Source of the DNA: Oscillospiraceae bacterium
GTDB lineage: Bacteria; Bacillota; Clostridia; Oscillospirales; Ruminococcaceae
Length of the DNA: 46,225 nucleotides
Direction of reading: 5' to 3'
NCBI GenBank assembly: GCA_017472965.1
Contig: JAFUNR010000040.1
Coordinates: 1-46,225, forward strand
The position numbers were made by a program, and so were the translations under genes. The number at the start of each line of letters is the position of its first letter. Within the stretch, counting starts at the first letter, position 1. Under the pieces are notes generated by a model. It saw only the letters and a list, made by a program, of their open reading frames with translations, did no database searches and was not told the origin of the DNA. Positions 1 to 8,003 of the stretch are shown here, in pieces.

Positions 1-50
1 GCATCGCCCTCATGAACATAACCGCAAACCTGACATACCCATTTAGCCAT
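1..50 (-). CDS. Rubredoxin-like domain protein (rubrerythrin type), N-terminus only
   Basis: Only the first 16 codons lie in the window; the gene runs off the left edge. The reading MAKWVCQVCGYVHEGDA contains CxxCG followed by Y-V-H-E-G-D, the first iron-binding knuckle of a rubredoxin domain. It is the usual N-terminus of reverse rubrerythrins and rubredoxin-flavoprotein fusions in anaerobic Firmicutes, which detoxify peroxide or oxygen. The start is supported by GGAGG at 60-64 (minus strand) nine bases before ATG, and by a near-consensus promoter at 135-163. Which of these proteins it is cannot be told from the visible part. Confidence 0.7.
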   Translation of the reverse strand, partial: MAKWVCQVCGYVHEGD

Positions 51-134
51 AATCTTTATCCTCCGTTTTTCCTTTTTGGAATTTATTTTTTCGTTTCTTC
101 GTCCGGGGGAGCCATCCTCCCTGACTGTGGTTTT

Positions 135-163
135 ATTATAGCATATCTTTCATAGGATTGCAA
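135..163 (-). promoter_or_regulatory. Sigma-A type promoter of the rubredoxin-like gene
   Basis: On the minus strand, -35 TTGCAA (158-163), a 17-base spacer and a perfect -10 TATAAT (135-140). It points to the rubredoxin-like gene about 80 bases downstream. Confidence 0.75.
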
Positions 164-182
164 TAGGTTTTTGAAAAATTAT

Positions 183-197
183 TGAGAATTATTCTCA
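183..197. promoter_or_regulatory. Fur/PerR-family box (7-1-7 inverted repeat)
   Basis: A perfect inverted repeat TGAGAAT-T-ATTCTCA. The 7-1-7 layout is that of Fur-family operators (Bacillus Fur TGATAAT-n-ATTATCA; PerR TTATAAT-n-ATTATAA). It lies about 20 bases upstream of the -35 of the rubredoxin-like gene and just past the stop of apbE, so it could act on the redox gene. It could instead fold as a weak 5-bp hairpin after apbE, but no good T-run follows. Confidence 0.6.
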
Positions 198-204
198 TTT
201 ATTT

Positions 205-1269
205 TTATGAGACAAACACGACCTCCAGATCCTCCGCTGCCGGACGGAAGCCCTCGCGCAGGCTTTCGGAGACATACAGCGTGCCCTCCTCATCCAGCAG
301 CAGCACGCCGGCGGGCGCGGTGCGCATCCATTCCAGCGCGTTATCTCTGCCCCAGCAGAACAGCGCGGTGGACCAGTGATCCGCCGATGCACCGGGGTGT
401 TCCCCCGCATCCGCCGGCCACACAACGCCCACCGAAACGATATCGCTCTGCGCCGGATAACCGGTGTGGGGATCGATGATGTGGTGATAAATGACACCGT
501 CCTGTTCAAAATAGCGCTCGTACGCACCGGAGACCGCCACTACACCGTCACCGATCAGGAAGCTGGCAATATAACTGCCGGCACTGCCCTTGGGATCGCG
601 GAATCCGATACGGAAGGGCGAGCCGTCCGTATTGCCGCCCACTGCGCAGATGTTGCCGCCGATGGAGGTCAGTGCATGCTCAACGCCCTTCTCCAGATAC
701 AGCTGCCGCAGCACATCGCAGGCATAGCCCTTGGCAACGCCGCCCAGATCCAGCGCCTGACCTGCCCGGGGCAGATATACCGTCCCTTCCTGCGCATCCA
801 ACTGTACGGAGCCGTCATCCACCAGCGGCAGTGCGGCATCTATTTCCGCCTGTGAGGGGATCTGCGGATCGGCCGCCATGATATCCCACAAACGGGAAAG
901 CGGCGCAACGCTCACCTGAAAGCTGCCCCTGCTCTGTGCGCTGAGGGCAAGCGCCGTATCCAGCAGATCAAAGGTCTGTGCCGAAACCGCCACCGCACGA
1001 CTGCCCGCCGCGGCATTGACAGCGGCGATCTCGCTGGTTTCTTCAAACAGGGAAAGGCGCTGCTCCATTGCAGTCAGTGCATCATATGCCTGCTGCGAGG
1101 TATGCTTTGCCGCCGGCCCCCACAGAGTCTGGGTGAGTACGGTATCCATCACATAATCGGTACGGTTCACCTGCACATTTTTTCGGCGCTCCGCAATACC
1201 GACACCGGCAAGCACCGCTGCGGCGGCAAAAACACACAGCGCCGCAAGGATTTTTCCTTTTTTGGTCAT
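205..1269 (-). CDS. apbE: FAD:protein FMN transferase (ApbE family)
   Basis: ApbE enzymes attach FMN covalently to a Thr of partner flavoproteins (for example Rnf or Nqr subunits) outside the membrane, using FAD and Mg2+. Numbering from the upstream ATG (358 aa), the diagnostic blocks are DLGGVAKGY at 178-186, SIGGN at 206-210, SGAYERYFE at 251-259 and HHIIDPHTGYP at 266-276, the last carrying the metal-binding Asp/Thr. A Lys-rich start then one hydrophobic stretch (about 10-30) gives a membrane anchor or signal peptide without a lipobox Cys. I place the start at the second ATG (1269), because GGAG lies six bases before it and nothing precedes the ATG at 1281. It is transcribed alone; no partner flavoprotein is in the window. 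Confidence 0.9.
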   Translation of the reverse strand: MTKKGKILAALCVFAAAAVLAGVGIAERRKNVQVNRTDYVMDTVLTQTLWGPAAKHTSQQAYDALTAMEQRLSLFEETSEIAAVNAAAGSRAVAVSAQTFDLLDTALALSAQSRGSFQVSVAPLSRLWDIMAADPQIPSQAEIDAALPLVDDGSVQLDAQEGTVYLPRAGQALDLGGVAKGYACDVLRQLYLEKGVEHALTSIGGNICAVGGNTDGSPFRIGFRDPKGSAGSYIASFLIGDGVVAVSGAYERYFEQDGVIYHHIIDPHTGYPAQSDIVSVGVVWPADAGEHPGASADHWSTALFCWGRDNALEWMRTAPAGVLLLDEEGTLYVSESLREGFRPAAEDLEVVFVS

Positions 1270-1341
1270 AACATTCTCCATTTTTTATGAAACAGCGAAG
1301 GGAACGCCGCCCCGCCGCCGTTTTCATTGATGTTCCATAAC

Positions 1342-1369
1342 AGTATACCACAGATTTGCCCGGCAGCAA
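1342..1369 (-). promoter_or_regulatory. Promoter of apbE
   Basis: Minus strand -35 TTGCTG (1364-1369), 16-base spacer, -10 TATACT (1342-1347), about 75 bases before the apbE start. Confidence 0.55.
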
Positions 1370-1413
1370 ATACGCATAAACAGGAATTTATGTGTAAACA
1401 CTACTTGCAGGGC

Positions 1414-1442
1414 TTGCAAAGCCGGAGCATTTCGTGTACAAT
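1414..1442 (+). promoter_or_regulatory. Promoter of the DUF4358 lipoprotein gene
   Basis: -35 TTGCAA (1414-1419), 17-base spacer, -10 TACAAT (1437-1442), with the ATG of the lipoprotein about 80 bases downstream. Confidence 0.65.
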
Positions 1443-1523
1443 TATTCTAGGGTAGTTCGGCCTGCCGGACTGCCGCTCTGTTATGCAAACGACCGTTATT
1501 ATTTATTAAGGAGTATATGTATC

Positions 1524-2069
1524 ATGAAAAAGTTTCTTTGCCTGATCCTGTGTGTGCTGATGGCCTGCAGTCTGCTGACCGCCTGCGGCAGCAAGACCTC
1601 CACCGAAAGCACCGAATCCGAAGCCGCCGACCTGAATCTGACCGACATCGTTGCCGCCGTTGAGGCTGTGGCTCCCGTTGCCATGGCGCAGGAGCTGAGC
1701 CCCGCCATTGAGGGCAGCGATGCTTTCATGACCGACCTGTTCGGTCTGGATCTTACCACCGTTGAGGACTATTACGGCAAAACCACCATGGTCAATGTGA
1801 GCAGTGATGTTGTGCTGGCTGTCAAGGCCGCTCCCGGCCAGATCGATGCCGTCAAGGCCGCTCTGGAAGCCCGCCGCGATGCGGTTGCCGCCAGCTTTGA
1901 GATGTATCTGGCCGATCAGTACGAGAAGGCTCTGGCCGGCCGTGTGGTCACCAAGGGCGATTATGCTCTGCTGGTCATCGGCGGCGACGGTCAGCGTGTG
2001 GTGGACGAAGGTGTTGATGCCGTGTACGCCGAGATCGACAAGGCGATCGATACCGCGCTGAACGGCTAA
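1524..2069 (+). CDS. DUF4358 family lipoprotein
   Basis: A 181-aa secreted lipoprotein: MKK start, hydrophobic core and lipobox L18-T-A-C21, then a Ser/Thr/Glu-rich linker. The mature part (residues about 35-181) resembles DUF4358, a Firmicute family usually found beside an MBOAT acyltransferase and a DHHW protein, exactly as here. Its biochemical role is not known; by context it may be an outer-face accessory of polymer or sugar acylation. The start is fixed by an AAGGAG motif at 1508-1513, ten bases before ATG. The open frame extends to an ATG at 1434, but that would bury the signal peptide and overlap the promoter. Confidence 0.8.
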   Translation: MKKFLCLILCVLMACSLLTACGSKTSTESTESEAADLNLTDIVAAVEAVAPVAMAQELSPAIEGSDAFMTDLFGLDLTTVEDYYGKTTMVNVSSDVVLAVKAAPGQIDAVKAALEARRDAVAASFEMYLADQYEKALAGRVVTKGDYALLVIGGDGQRVVDEGVDAVYAEIDKAIDTALNG

Positions 2070-2114
2070 GCGGACACTTAACACGGATTTAAGCTTTGTA
2101 TCCTCTGTTTACGC

Positions 2115-2143
2115 TGGACATTTGATCCAAAACAGCGTATACT
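2115..2143 (+). promoter_or_regulatory. Promoter upstream of the MBOAT gene
   Basis: -35 TGGACA (2115-2120), 17-base spacer, -10 TATACT (2138-2143). Predicted transcription start is near 2150, only about 14 bases before the strong hairpin at 2164. Confidence 0.5.
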
Positions 2144-2163
2144 GAAGGTATCGCAGAGCAAGG

Positions 2164-2208
2164 CCGGTATCGCGTCCCGAAGGACGGCCGCGATACCGGC
2201 TTTTCGTT
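2164..2208 (+). terminator. Hairpin with T-tract between the DUF4358 and MBOAT genes
   Basis: Perfect 12-bp stem, GCCGGTATCGCG (2164-2175) with its complement at 2190-2201, then TTTTCGTTT. It ends the DUF4358 transcript, but it also lies downstream of the promoter at 2115-2143, so it may act as an attenuator or 5' stabilising stem for the MBOAT-DHHW message. Confidence 0.75.
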
Positions 2209-2242
2209 TATCATTCATACGCCGCAAGGGAGGTCTCGCGCT

Positions 2243-3625
2243 TTGGTCTTTTCAACGCTGCTGTTTCTGTTCCGTTTTCTGCCCGCCGCACTGCTGCTGT
2301 ATTACATTGTGCCGGCAAAATGGAAAAACTTTGTGCTGTTCATCATCAGCCTGGTTTTTTATTCCTGGGGTGAGGTGCGCTACTTTCCCATCATGATCTT
2401 CAGCACCATACTGGATTATACCTGCGGACAGGCCATCGAACGCAACCGCGATAAGAAGGCGATATGCAACACTGCGCTGCTGGTTTCGGTGATCGTCAAT
2501 CTGGGTATGCTGTTCTTCTTCAAGTACACCGATTTCTTCATCACCAACATCAATGCGCTGTGCGGCACCGCCATTCCGCTGCTGCAGCTGACGCTGCCGC
2601 TGGGCATCAGCTTCTACACCTTCCAGACCATGAGTTATACCATTGATGTGTACCGCGGCGATACCCCGGCAGAAAAGAACATCATCAATTTCGGCGCATA
2701 TGTCACCATGTTCCCGCAGCTGATCGCCGGTCCCATCGTGCGCTATACGGATGTTGCCGAGCGGCTGAACATCCTGAAGGGCCGCATCACGATGGACCGC
2801 ATCGACGAAGGCATCTCTCTGTTCATCTTCGGTCTGGCCAAAAAGGTGCTGATCGCCAACAGCGTGGGTGCGCTGTGGACCGAGGTGAACGCCATGGGGC
2901 TGGATACCGTTTCCACCCCGCTGGCATGGCTGGGCATTCTGGCTTTCACCTTCCAGATCTATTTCGATTTCTCCGGCTATTCGCTGATGGCCATCGGTCT
3001 GGGCAAGCTGCTGGGCTTCGATTTTCCCGACAACTTCAACCACCCCTACATCAGCAAAAGCATCACCGAATTCTGGCGGCGCTGGCATATGACGCTGGGC
3101 ACCTGGTTCCGCGAGTATGTCTACATCCCGCTGGGCGGCAACCGCAAGGGCAAGGGCCGTCAGATCTTCAACATGGCGGTGGTGTGGTTCGCCACCGGCT
3201 TCTGGCACGGCGCGGACTGGAACTTTATCCTGTGGGGTCTTTTCTACCTTGTGCTGCTGATGATCGAAAAGCTGTGGCTGCTGAAAAAGCTGGATAAGCT
3301 TCCGGTGCTGGCCCACATCTATACCATGCTGTTCGTGGTGATCGGCTGGGCCATATTCGAGATCACGGATCTTTCCCAGCTGGGCTGCTTCCTTGTCAAG
3401 CTGTTCGATTTCTCCGGCGGCGTTTCCGCAGCGTACTATCTGCGCAACTACGCGGTGATCTTTCTTCTTGCTGCTGTATTCAGCACGCCGCTGCCCATCC
3501 GTCTGTACGATAAATTCAAGCACAAGACATGGGCCCGCTGGCTGTGCCTGACCGTGCTGCTGGCGCTGGTGATCGCGTACCTTTCCAACGCCACCTATAA
3601 TCCGTTCCTGTATTTCCGCTTCTGA
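2243..3625 (+). CDS. MBOAT family membrane-bound O-acyltransferase (AlgI/DltB-like)
   Basis: A 460-aa polytopic membrane protein of about ten hydrophobic segments. MBOAT enzymes move acyl groups across the membrane on to extracellular polymers. The family core is clear: FQIYFDFSGYS (237-247), ITEFWRRWHMTLGTWFREYVYIP with H282, and the invariant histidine H322 in GFWHGADWNF. The length matches the AlgI type. Translation starts at TTG 2243, nine bases after GGGAGG. The DHHW partner starts 19 bases after the stop. This MBOAT-DHHW pairing parallels AlgI with AlgJ/AlgX in alginate acetylation; the polymer modified here is unknown. Confidence 0.92.
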   Translation: MVFSTLLFLFRFLPAALLLYYIVPAKWKNFVLFIISLVFYSWGEVRYFPIMIFSTILDYTCGQAIERNRDKKAICNTALLVSVIVNLGMLFFFKYTDFFITNINALCGTAIPLLQLTLPLGISFYTFQTMSYTIDVYRGDTPAEKNIINFGAYVTMFPQLIAGPIVRYTDVAERLNILKGRITMDRIDEGISLFIFGLAKKVLIANSVGALWTEVNAMGLDTVSTPLAWLGILAFTFQIYFDFSGYSLMAIGLGKLLGFDFPDNFNHPYISKSITEFWRRWHMTLGTWFREYVYIPLGGNRKGKGRQIFNMAVVWFATGFWHGADWNFILWGLFYLVLLMIEKLWLLKKLDKLPVLAHIYTMLFVVIGWAIFEITDLSQLGCFLVKLFDFSGGVSAAYYLRNYAVIFLLAAVFSTPLPIRLYDKFKHKTWARWLCLTVLLALVIAYLSNATYNPFLYFRF

Positions 3626-3644
3626 TGAAAGGAGGTATTTTGAC

Positions 3645-4823
3645 ATGAAAAATCTGTGGAAAGAATTGAAAAAATACCCCATCGTCATTTTTTTCCTGTG
3701 CTTTCTGGTGATCTACACCATCGGTGACTGCTTTGCCCGCGCCAAGAAATACGACGAATACGAAAACCGCAATCTGGCACAGTTCCCCAGACTGACATGG
3801 GAGGGACTGGTGACCAACAAGTGGACACAGGAGTATGAGACCTATGTGCAGGATCAGTTCCTGCTGCGCCACGAGTGGATCACCGTCAAAAGTTTCGCCG
3901 AAAGCCTGCTGCTGCGCACCGAAAACAACAGCGTCATCTATGGCGAGGACGGCTATCAGTTCTACAAATTCAGCCGGCTGAACACCGGTACCGACGGCGT
4001 GACCACCCAGCTGGCTCAGAATACGGAGTTTCTGGCCCGTTTTGCCGCACGCCATCCCGGCAAGGTGAATGTGATGCTGGTACCCAGCGCCTCCAATATT
4101 CTTGCGGACAAGCTGCCGGCGGGTGCTCCCATTCTGGACGAAAACCCGCTGATGGACGAATTCTTTGCCAAAGTGGGCAAGACGGCACAGGTCATCGATG
4201 TGCGCGATGCCTTCCGCGCAAACGCACAGGATTACCTGTATTACCGCACCGACCATCACTGGACCACCGACGGCGCGTATCTGGCGTATCTGGCCGCAGC
4301 CGAAGCCCTTGAAGCCGGTGCTTTTGACCCCGCCGCACACACCGCCATCGAGGTGGAGGGCTTCACCGGCACCAATTACAACAAGAGCCTGAAGCACAAT
4401 ACCGAGGAGGATGTGCTGAAATACTATGAGCTGGATAACACCCTGACGATCAAACAGCTTCTGCCCGACGGCAGCGAGCTTTCCGCCGATGAGGGCGGGC
4501 TGTACGATCCGGAAAAGCTGGAGATCCGTGACAAATACGCCATGTTCCTGCGTGGCAACAACGGCTATTCCACCATCGAAGGCAGCGCAGACAACGGCCG
4601 GCGCATCCTTGTCATCAAGGACAGCTATGCCAACTGCTTTGTGCCCTTCCTGACGGCAGATTACGAACAGATCGATGTGGTGGATCTGCGTTTCTGGAAA
4701 TACAATGTGGAAACGCTGATGGAGCTTTTTGATTACGATGAGGTACTGGTGCTGTACAACTTCCAGACCTTTACCACCGAGACCACGCTGTTCTATCTGA
4801 ATGCCATGGTCAACGAAAACTAA
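3645..4823 (+). CDS. DHHW family protein (AlgX/DltD-like SGNH fold)
   Basis: A 392-aa protein with one N-terminal membrane anchor (about 11-28) and an extracytoplasmic domain. The family name motif is present as TDHHW (202-206), after the early ENRNLAQFP block (40-48). A Ser in KDSYAN (S327) together with D203/H205 would make the Ser-Asp-His set by analogy with AlgX/AlgJ/DltD. These proteins take the acyl group delivered by the MBOAT partner and pass it to an extracellular acceptor. A very strong AAAGGAGG site precedes ATG 3645, and the gene is the last of the operon. Confidence 0.88.
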   Translation: MKNLWKELKKYPIVIFFLCFLVIYTIGDCFARAKKYDEYENRNLAQFPRLTWEGLVTNKWTQEYETYVQDQFLLRHEWITVKSFAESLLLRTENNSVIYGEDGYQFYKFSRLNTGTDGVTTQLAQNTEFLARFAARHPGKVNVMLVPSASNILADKLPAGAPILDENPLMDEFFAKVGKTAQVIDVRDAFRANAQDYLYYRTDHHWTTDGAYLAYLAAAEALEAGAFDPAAHTAIEVEGFTGTNYNKSLKHNTEEDVLKYYELDNTLTIKQLLPDGSELSADEGGLYDPEKLEIRDKYAMFLRGNNGYSTIEGSADNGRRILVIKDSYANCFVPFLTADYEQIDVVDLRFWKYNVETLMELFDYDEVLVLYNFQTFTTETTLFYLNAMVNEN

Positions 4824-4850
4824 AACCGGAGCTTTTCCCGAAAACCAAAA

Positions 4851-4900
4851 GCACCCGTTTCCGCAGCGGCAGGCGCCGTACGGAACGGGTGCATTTTTTT
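4851..4900. terminator. Bidirectional terminator between DHHW and GH29 genes
   Basis: Stem GCACCCGTTTCCG (4851-4863) with CGGAACGGGTGC (4881-4892), followed on the plus strand by seven T and flanked on the other side by an A-run (AAAACCAAAA), so it can serve both convergent genes. Confidence 0.85.
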
Positions 4901-4916
4901 ACGCACAGACAAAGGA

Positions 4917-5936
4917 TCACTTTTGCAGACGGCTGCCCACGGCTCGGAAGATCTGCTGCGCGGGTGCGGGGATGCGGCCAAGGGGATCGGGCCCCACATT
5001 CAGCAGCAGGTTGACCCCGCGGGCATCCAGACGGTTCAAAAGCTCCAGAACCTCCTGCGGGGATTTCCAGTTGTTGTCATAGGGCTTGTAGCCCCAGGTA
5101 TCGTTGAGGGTGGCGGGGCATTCGTACAGCCCGCTGAGCACGCTGTGCTTTTCACGGGAAGCCGCCAGTGCACCGACATCGAAATCGTGCTGGTTATCGC
5201 CGGTGGAATGGTAATCGCCGATGCCGTTGCCGATGCGGGAATTGATCAGGCAATCGGGCTGGTGATGCTTGACCAGCGCGGCAAGCTCGCGGCTTTGCTC
5301 CGGGGTGATCGAGCTGGGGCAATCGAACCACATCAGACACAGCTCGCCGTAACCGGTCAGCAGCTCCTTGACCTGCGGCTTGATTTTTTCCTCAAAGCAC
5401 TGCGCGTAGTTTTTGGCGGCCTCATCCGGGAAATCCCAGTTGTTGGTCCAGTAGGCATCGCCCTCGCGACCGGTTTCGCCCGCCCAGCTCTTGCCCAGCG
5501 GACCGCCGCCGCCGTTCGGTTCGTGCCAATCCAGATCCTGTGAATAGTAAAGGCCCAGCTTCATATTGCGGCGGGCACAGGCATCGGCCAGCTCGGCAAT
5601 GATATCGCGGCCGAAGGGAGTGGCATCCACCACATTCCAGCGATCCACCTTTGTATGATACAGACAGAAGCCGTCATGGTGCTTGGCGGTGATGACAACA
5701 TAGCGGAAGCCGGCATCGCAGGCCATCTGCACCCATTCATCCGCATCAAAAAAGACCGGATTGAAAGCCCGCGCCAGCTTTTCATATTCGGCGATGGGAA
5801 TGCGGTAATACTGCTGCGCCCATTCACCGATGCCCTGCATACGCCGGCCCTGCCACTCGCCGCCCAGCAGCGTGTACAGACCCCAGTGCACCATCATGCC
5901 GTATTTCGCTTCGCGGAACCACTGTTTTGCATCCAT
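4917..5936 (-). CDS. Alpha-L-fucosidase-like glycoside hydrolase, GH29
   Basis: A 339-aa cytoplasmic enzyme (no signal peptide) releasing alpha-linked L-fucose by a retaining mechanism. Family marks: AKYGMMVHWG near the start, TAKHHDGF (83-90) binding the sugar, GLYYS (128-132) and the nucleophile D205 in LMWFDCPSS. It ends with NLLLNVGPDPLGRIP, closing the catalytic barrel, and lacks the extra C-terminal beta-sandwich of longer members. The start at 5936 has GGAGG seven bases upstream; the frame reaches an ATG at 5981 without a site. The GNAT gene upstream is 100 bases away with no visible terminator or promoter between, so the two may share a message. Confidence 0.9.
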   Translation of the reverse strand: MDAKQWFREAKYGMMVHWGLYTLLGGEWQGRRMQGIGEWAQQYYRIPIAEYEKLARAFNPVFFDADEWVQMACDAGFRYVVITAKHHDGFCLYHTKVDRWNVVDATPFGRDIIAELADACARRNMKLGLYYSQDLDWHEPNGGGGPLGKSWAGETGREGDAYWTNNWDFPDEAAKNYAQCFEEKIKPQVKELLTGYGELCLMWFDCPSSITPEQSRELAALVKHHQPDCLINSRIGNGIGDYHSTGDNQHDFDVGALAASREKHSVLSGLYECPATLNDTWGYKPYDNNWKSPQEVLELLNRLDARGVNLLLNVGPDPLGRIPAPAQQIFRAVGSRLQK

Positions 5937-6036
5937 GTGTGTATCCTCCTTTTTTATTCCGGCGCTGCCGGCTGCTGACAAAACGCACCGCCCGCCGCTT
6001 CAGGCTTTACAAAAGTTTCAAAACCATCCGCTCCGT

Positions 6037-6507
6037 TCAATCCAGCTCTTTCACATACAGACGGTCGATCCCGCCGCCGTAATTCACAATATTCTTTACA
6101 TAGCGGTAACCGTATTTTTCGTACAGACCGATGTGCTCCGTGGGAATATGGGTTTTGTCAAAACCGTTTTCTTTTGCATAGGCATTAGCAAAATCGATCA
6201 GCCTGCCGCTGATTTTGTGCCCGCGAAATTCCTCTGTCACAAAGATCGTGGAGACCCACGGGTAAATCTCCGGCAGCGGATAGTAATCCGTTCGCATCAG
6301 AGTGGCCATCCCCACGATCCGGTCATCAATGAGCGCCGCAAACGGAGTCTCCCAATCGGTAAATTCCCAGTTTGTCACCATCTGCAGGGTATGCGATTTT
6401 ACCTCTGTCCACGAAAAGTTTCCGATAAAATCCAGCAGCTGCTTCTGCAGTTCCGAAGCCTTATCCACCTTTTTGATCTCCAGCGATACAAGCTCTGCAC
6501 TTTTCAC
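6037..6507 (-). CDS. GNAT family N-acetyltransferase
   Basis: A 156-aa acetyl-CoA-dependent acetyltransferase; the substrate is unknown. Visible features are the central strand PWVSTIFVTEEFRGHKISGRLI, with the acetyl-CoA pyrophosphate loop written as FRGHKISG rather than the canonical Q/RxxGxG/A, and the C-terminal GLYEKYGYRYV block typical of the fold. I chose GTG 6507 as start because a GGGGG/GGAG region precedes it and the promoter (6538-6566) lies just upstream; a longer frame to 6672 would run through that promoter. Confidence 0.75.
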   Translation of the reverse strand: MKSAELVSLEIKKVDKASELQKQLLDFIGNFSWTEVKSHTLQMVTNWEFTDWETPFAALIDDRIVGMATLMRTDYYPLPEIYPWVSTIFVTEEFRGHKISGRLIDFANAYAKENGFDKTHIPTEHIGLYEKYGYRYVKNIVNYGGGIDRLYVKELD

Positions 6508-6537
6508 AGCTCCGTCCCCCGTTCTTTCTTTAAGTGG

Positions 6538-6566
6538 ATTATACCACAGACCGCCGTGGTTTACAA
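6538..6566 (-). promoter_or_regulatory. Promoter of the GNAT (and probably GH29) gene
   Basis: Minus strand -35 TTGTAA (6561-6566), 17-base spacer, -10 TATAAT (6538-6543), divergent from the promoter at 6609-6636. Confidence 0.7.
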
Positions 6567-6608
6567 GAAACCCCCGCCGTGTCTCCGCAGATTTTGCGGC
6601 GCAGCTTC

Positions 6609-6636
6609 TTGCTTTTGACCGCAGATATGCTACAAT
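6609..6636 (+). promoter_or_regulatory. Promoter of the sialidase-like gene (copy 1 of a repeated leader)
   Basis: -35 TTGCTT (6609-6614), 16-base spacer ending in TGC (extended -10), -10 TACAAT (6631-6636). The stretch from here to the ATG closely resembles that before the gene at 8067. Confidence 0.65.
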
Positions 6637-6670
6637 GAAAGCAAAGCAGTGATCAATACGGAGGTGTACC

Positions 6671-7963
6671 ATGAAGCTGAAAATGGGAAAAGAAGTCCTG
6701 ATCTGTCAGGGAATGCGCCCCGAAGAGCATCTGTGGGGGCCGTATCAGTTTCCGATCCCCTATAATCTGGGAGACAGACTGGTCGTATCCGTCCATGTGG
6801 AGGAGGACACCATCGAACATTTCGGACTGCCCTGGCGCTGGTTTGAAAGCCGGGATCAGGGCGAAAGCTGGCAGGAGGTGGATGCCTCTATAGCAGCGCA
6901 GTGCGGGCTTCGTCTGCCCAACGGCGACAGACTCTATTTTCCGCAGGAATCCGGATACAGCATCCGGGATGCATACAGCTTTCCGCCGCCTGACCGGCTG
7001 ACCCCCGGCTATGATTTTACCAAACAGGCCGAGGAGGGAACCATGCCTTATCCTGACGGCATGACCGGCTGGTGGTGCGGTGTCACGATCCGCGCCTATA
7101 ACGCGGACCGGCTTCCTCCAAGTCTTGCCAAAAAGGAATGGAACGCAAAGCGCATCCCTGCCGGCGAAACGCAGGCCATCGATGTAAAGGTTCCTGTAGA
7201 CTGGCCTTATCTGACGCGTGTGGTTTTTAACAACAACTGTGTGCTGAAACCGATCTTCCCACGGGGCACGCCGAAGCTGGGACCGGACGGTGCCATCTGG
7301 ATCGCCACCTATTCCGGAGAGGGACACCTGAATCCGGAAAACGGACAGTACAGTCCTTACTATTCGGCAGAGCTGTTCCGCTCCACCGACAATGGACACA
7401 GCTTTTATCTGCACGCACACATGGAATATCCGGCCGATGGGAAGGAATATCCCTATCTCAGCGGCGGCTTCAGCGACAGCGATTTCGCATGGATGCCGGA
7501 CGGCTCCATGGTCTGGTTTCTGCGCAGCGCATGGTATGGTTCCACAGGTCTGGAATGGGCACCCATGTATCAGACACGCTCCACCGATGGCGGCCGCACA
7601 TGGTCAAAACCGGAAAAATTTGCATTCACCGGCATTCTTCCGCGGCTGTGTCCGCTGAAATGCGGCACGACTCTGCTGTGCTATGCCCGCCCCGGCATCT
7701 TCGTTCAGGCAAGTCTGGATGACAGCGGCACTGCATGGAGCGAGCCGCTGGTGGTCATGACACCGGATGACCGCAGCCATCTGGCCAATATCCCCATCAC
7801 ACAGCCCCGTTTCCATGAATGGGACGGCGCCTGCAACAATCCGGAGCTGATCGCACTGGATGACCGCACGGCGCTGCTGGTTTACAGCGATTTCTATTAT
7901 CCGGATGCGGAAGGCATCAAGCGCAAATCCATTCTCTGCCGCCGGATCACCGTAGAGGATTGA
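6671..7963 (+). CDS. BNR/Asp-box sialidase-superfamily protein
   Basis: A 430-aa cytoplasmic protein built as a beta-propeller with Asp boxes (S-x-D-x-G-x-x-W type): SRDQGESW (60-67), STDNGHSF (238-245), STDGGRTW (304-311) and a looser SLDDSGTAW (347-355). This is the hallmark of sialidases and related exo-glycosidases. The canonical FRIP motif of GH33 is not evident at the N-terminus, and I could not place the full arginine triad, so sialic acid as substrate is uncertain; unsaturated or other acidic sugars are possible. GGAGGTG precedes ATG 6671. No signal peptide. The stop codon sits inside a perfect hairpin (7960-7980). Confidence 0.8.
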   Translation: MKLKMGKEVLICQGMRPEEHLWGPYQFPIPYNLGDRLVVSVHVEEDTIEHFGLPWRWFESRDQGESWQEVDASIAAQCGLRLPNGDRLYFPQESGYSIRDAYSFPPPDRLTPGYDFTKQAEEGTMPYPDGMTGWWCGVTIRAYNADRLPPSLAKKEWNAKRIPAGETQAIDVKVPVDWPYLTRVVFNNNCVLKPIFPRGTPKLGPDGAIWIATYSGEGHLNPENGQYSPYYSAELFRSTDNGHSFYLHAHMEYPADGKEYPYLSGGFSDSDFAWMPDGSMVWFLRSAWYGSTGLEWAPMYQTRSTDGGRTWSKPEKFAFTGILPRLCPLKCGTTLLCYARPGIFVQASLDDSGTAWSEPLVVMTPDDRSHLANIPITQPRFHEWDGACNNPELIALDDRTALLVYSDFYYPDAEGIKRKSILCRRITVED

Positions 7964-7980
7964 CAGGCAACGCCTGTCAA
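7960..7980 (+). other. Perfect 9-bp hairpin spanning the stop codon
   Basis: TTGACAGGC (7960-7968), loop AAC, then GCCTGTCAA (7972-7980). The TGA stop of the sialidase-like gene is in the left arm. No T-run follows directly, so it is not a standard terminator; a loose T-rich stretch starts near 7996. Confidence 0.6.
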
Positions 7981-8003
7981 AATGCGAAAGCCGCTTCTTT
8001 TTC

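Noticed and set aside
183-197. Palindrome after apbE as its intrinsic terminator.
   Set aside because: The central spacing leaves at most a 5-bp A/T-rich stem and the layout matches a Fur-family box much better.
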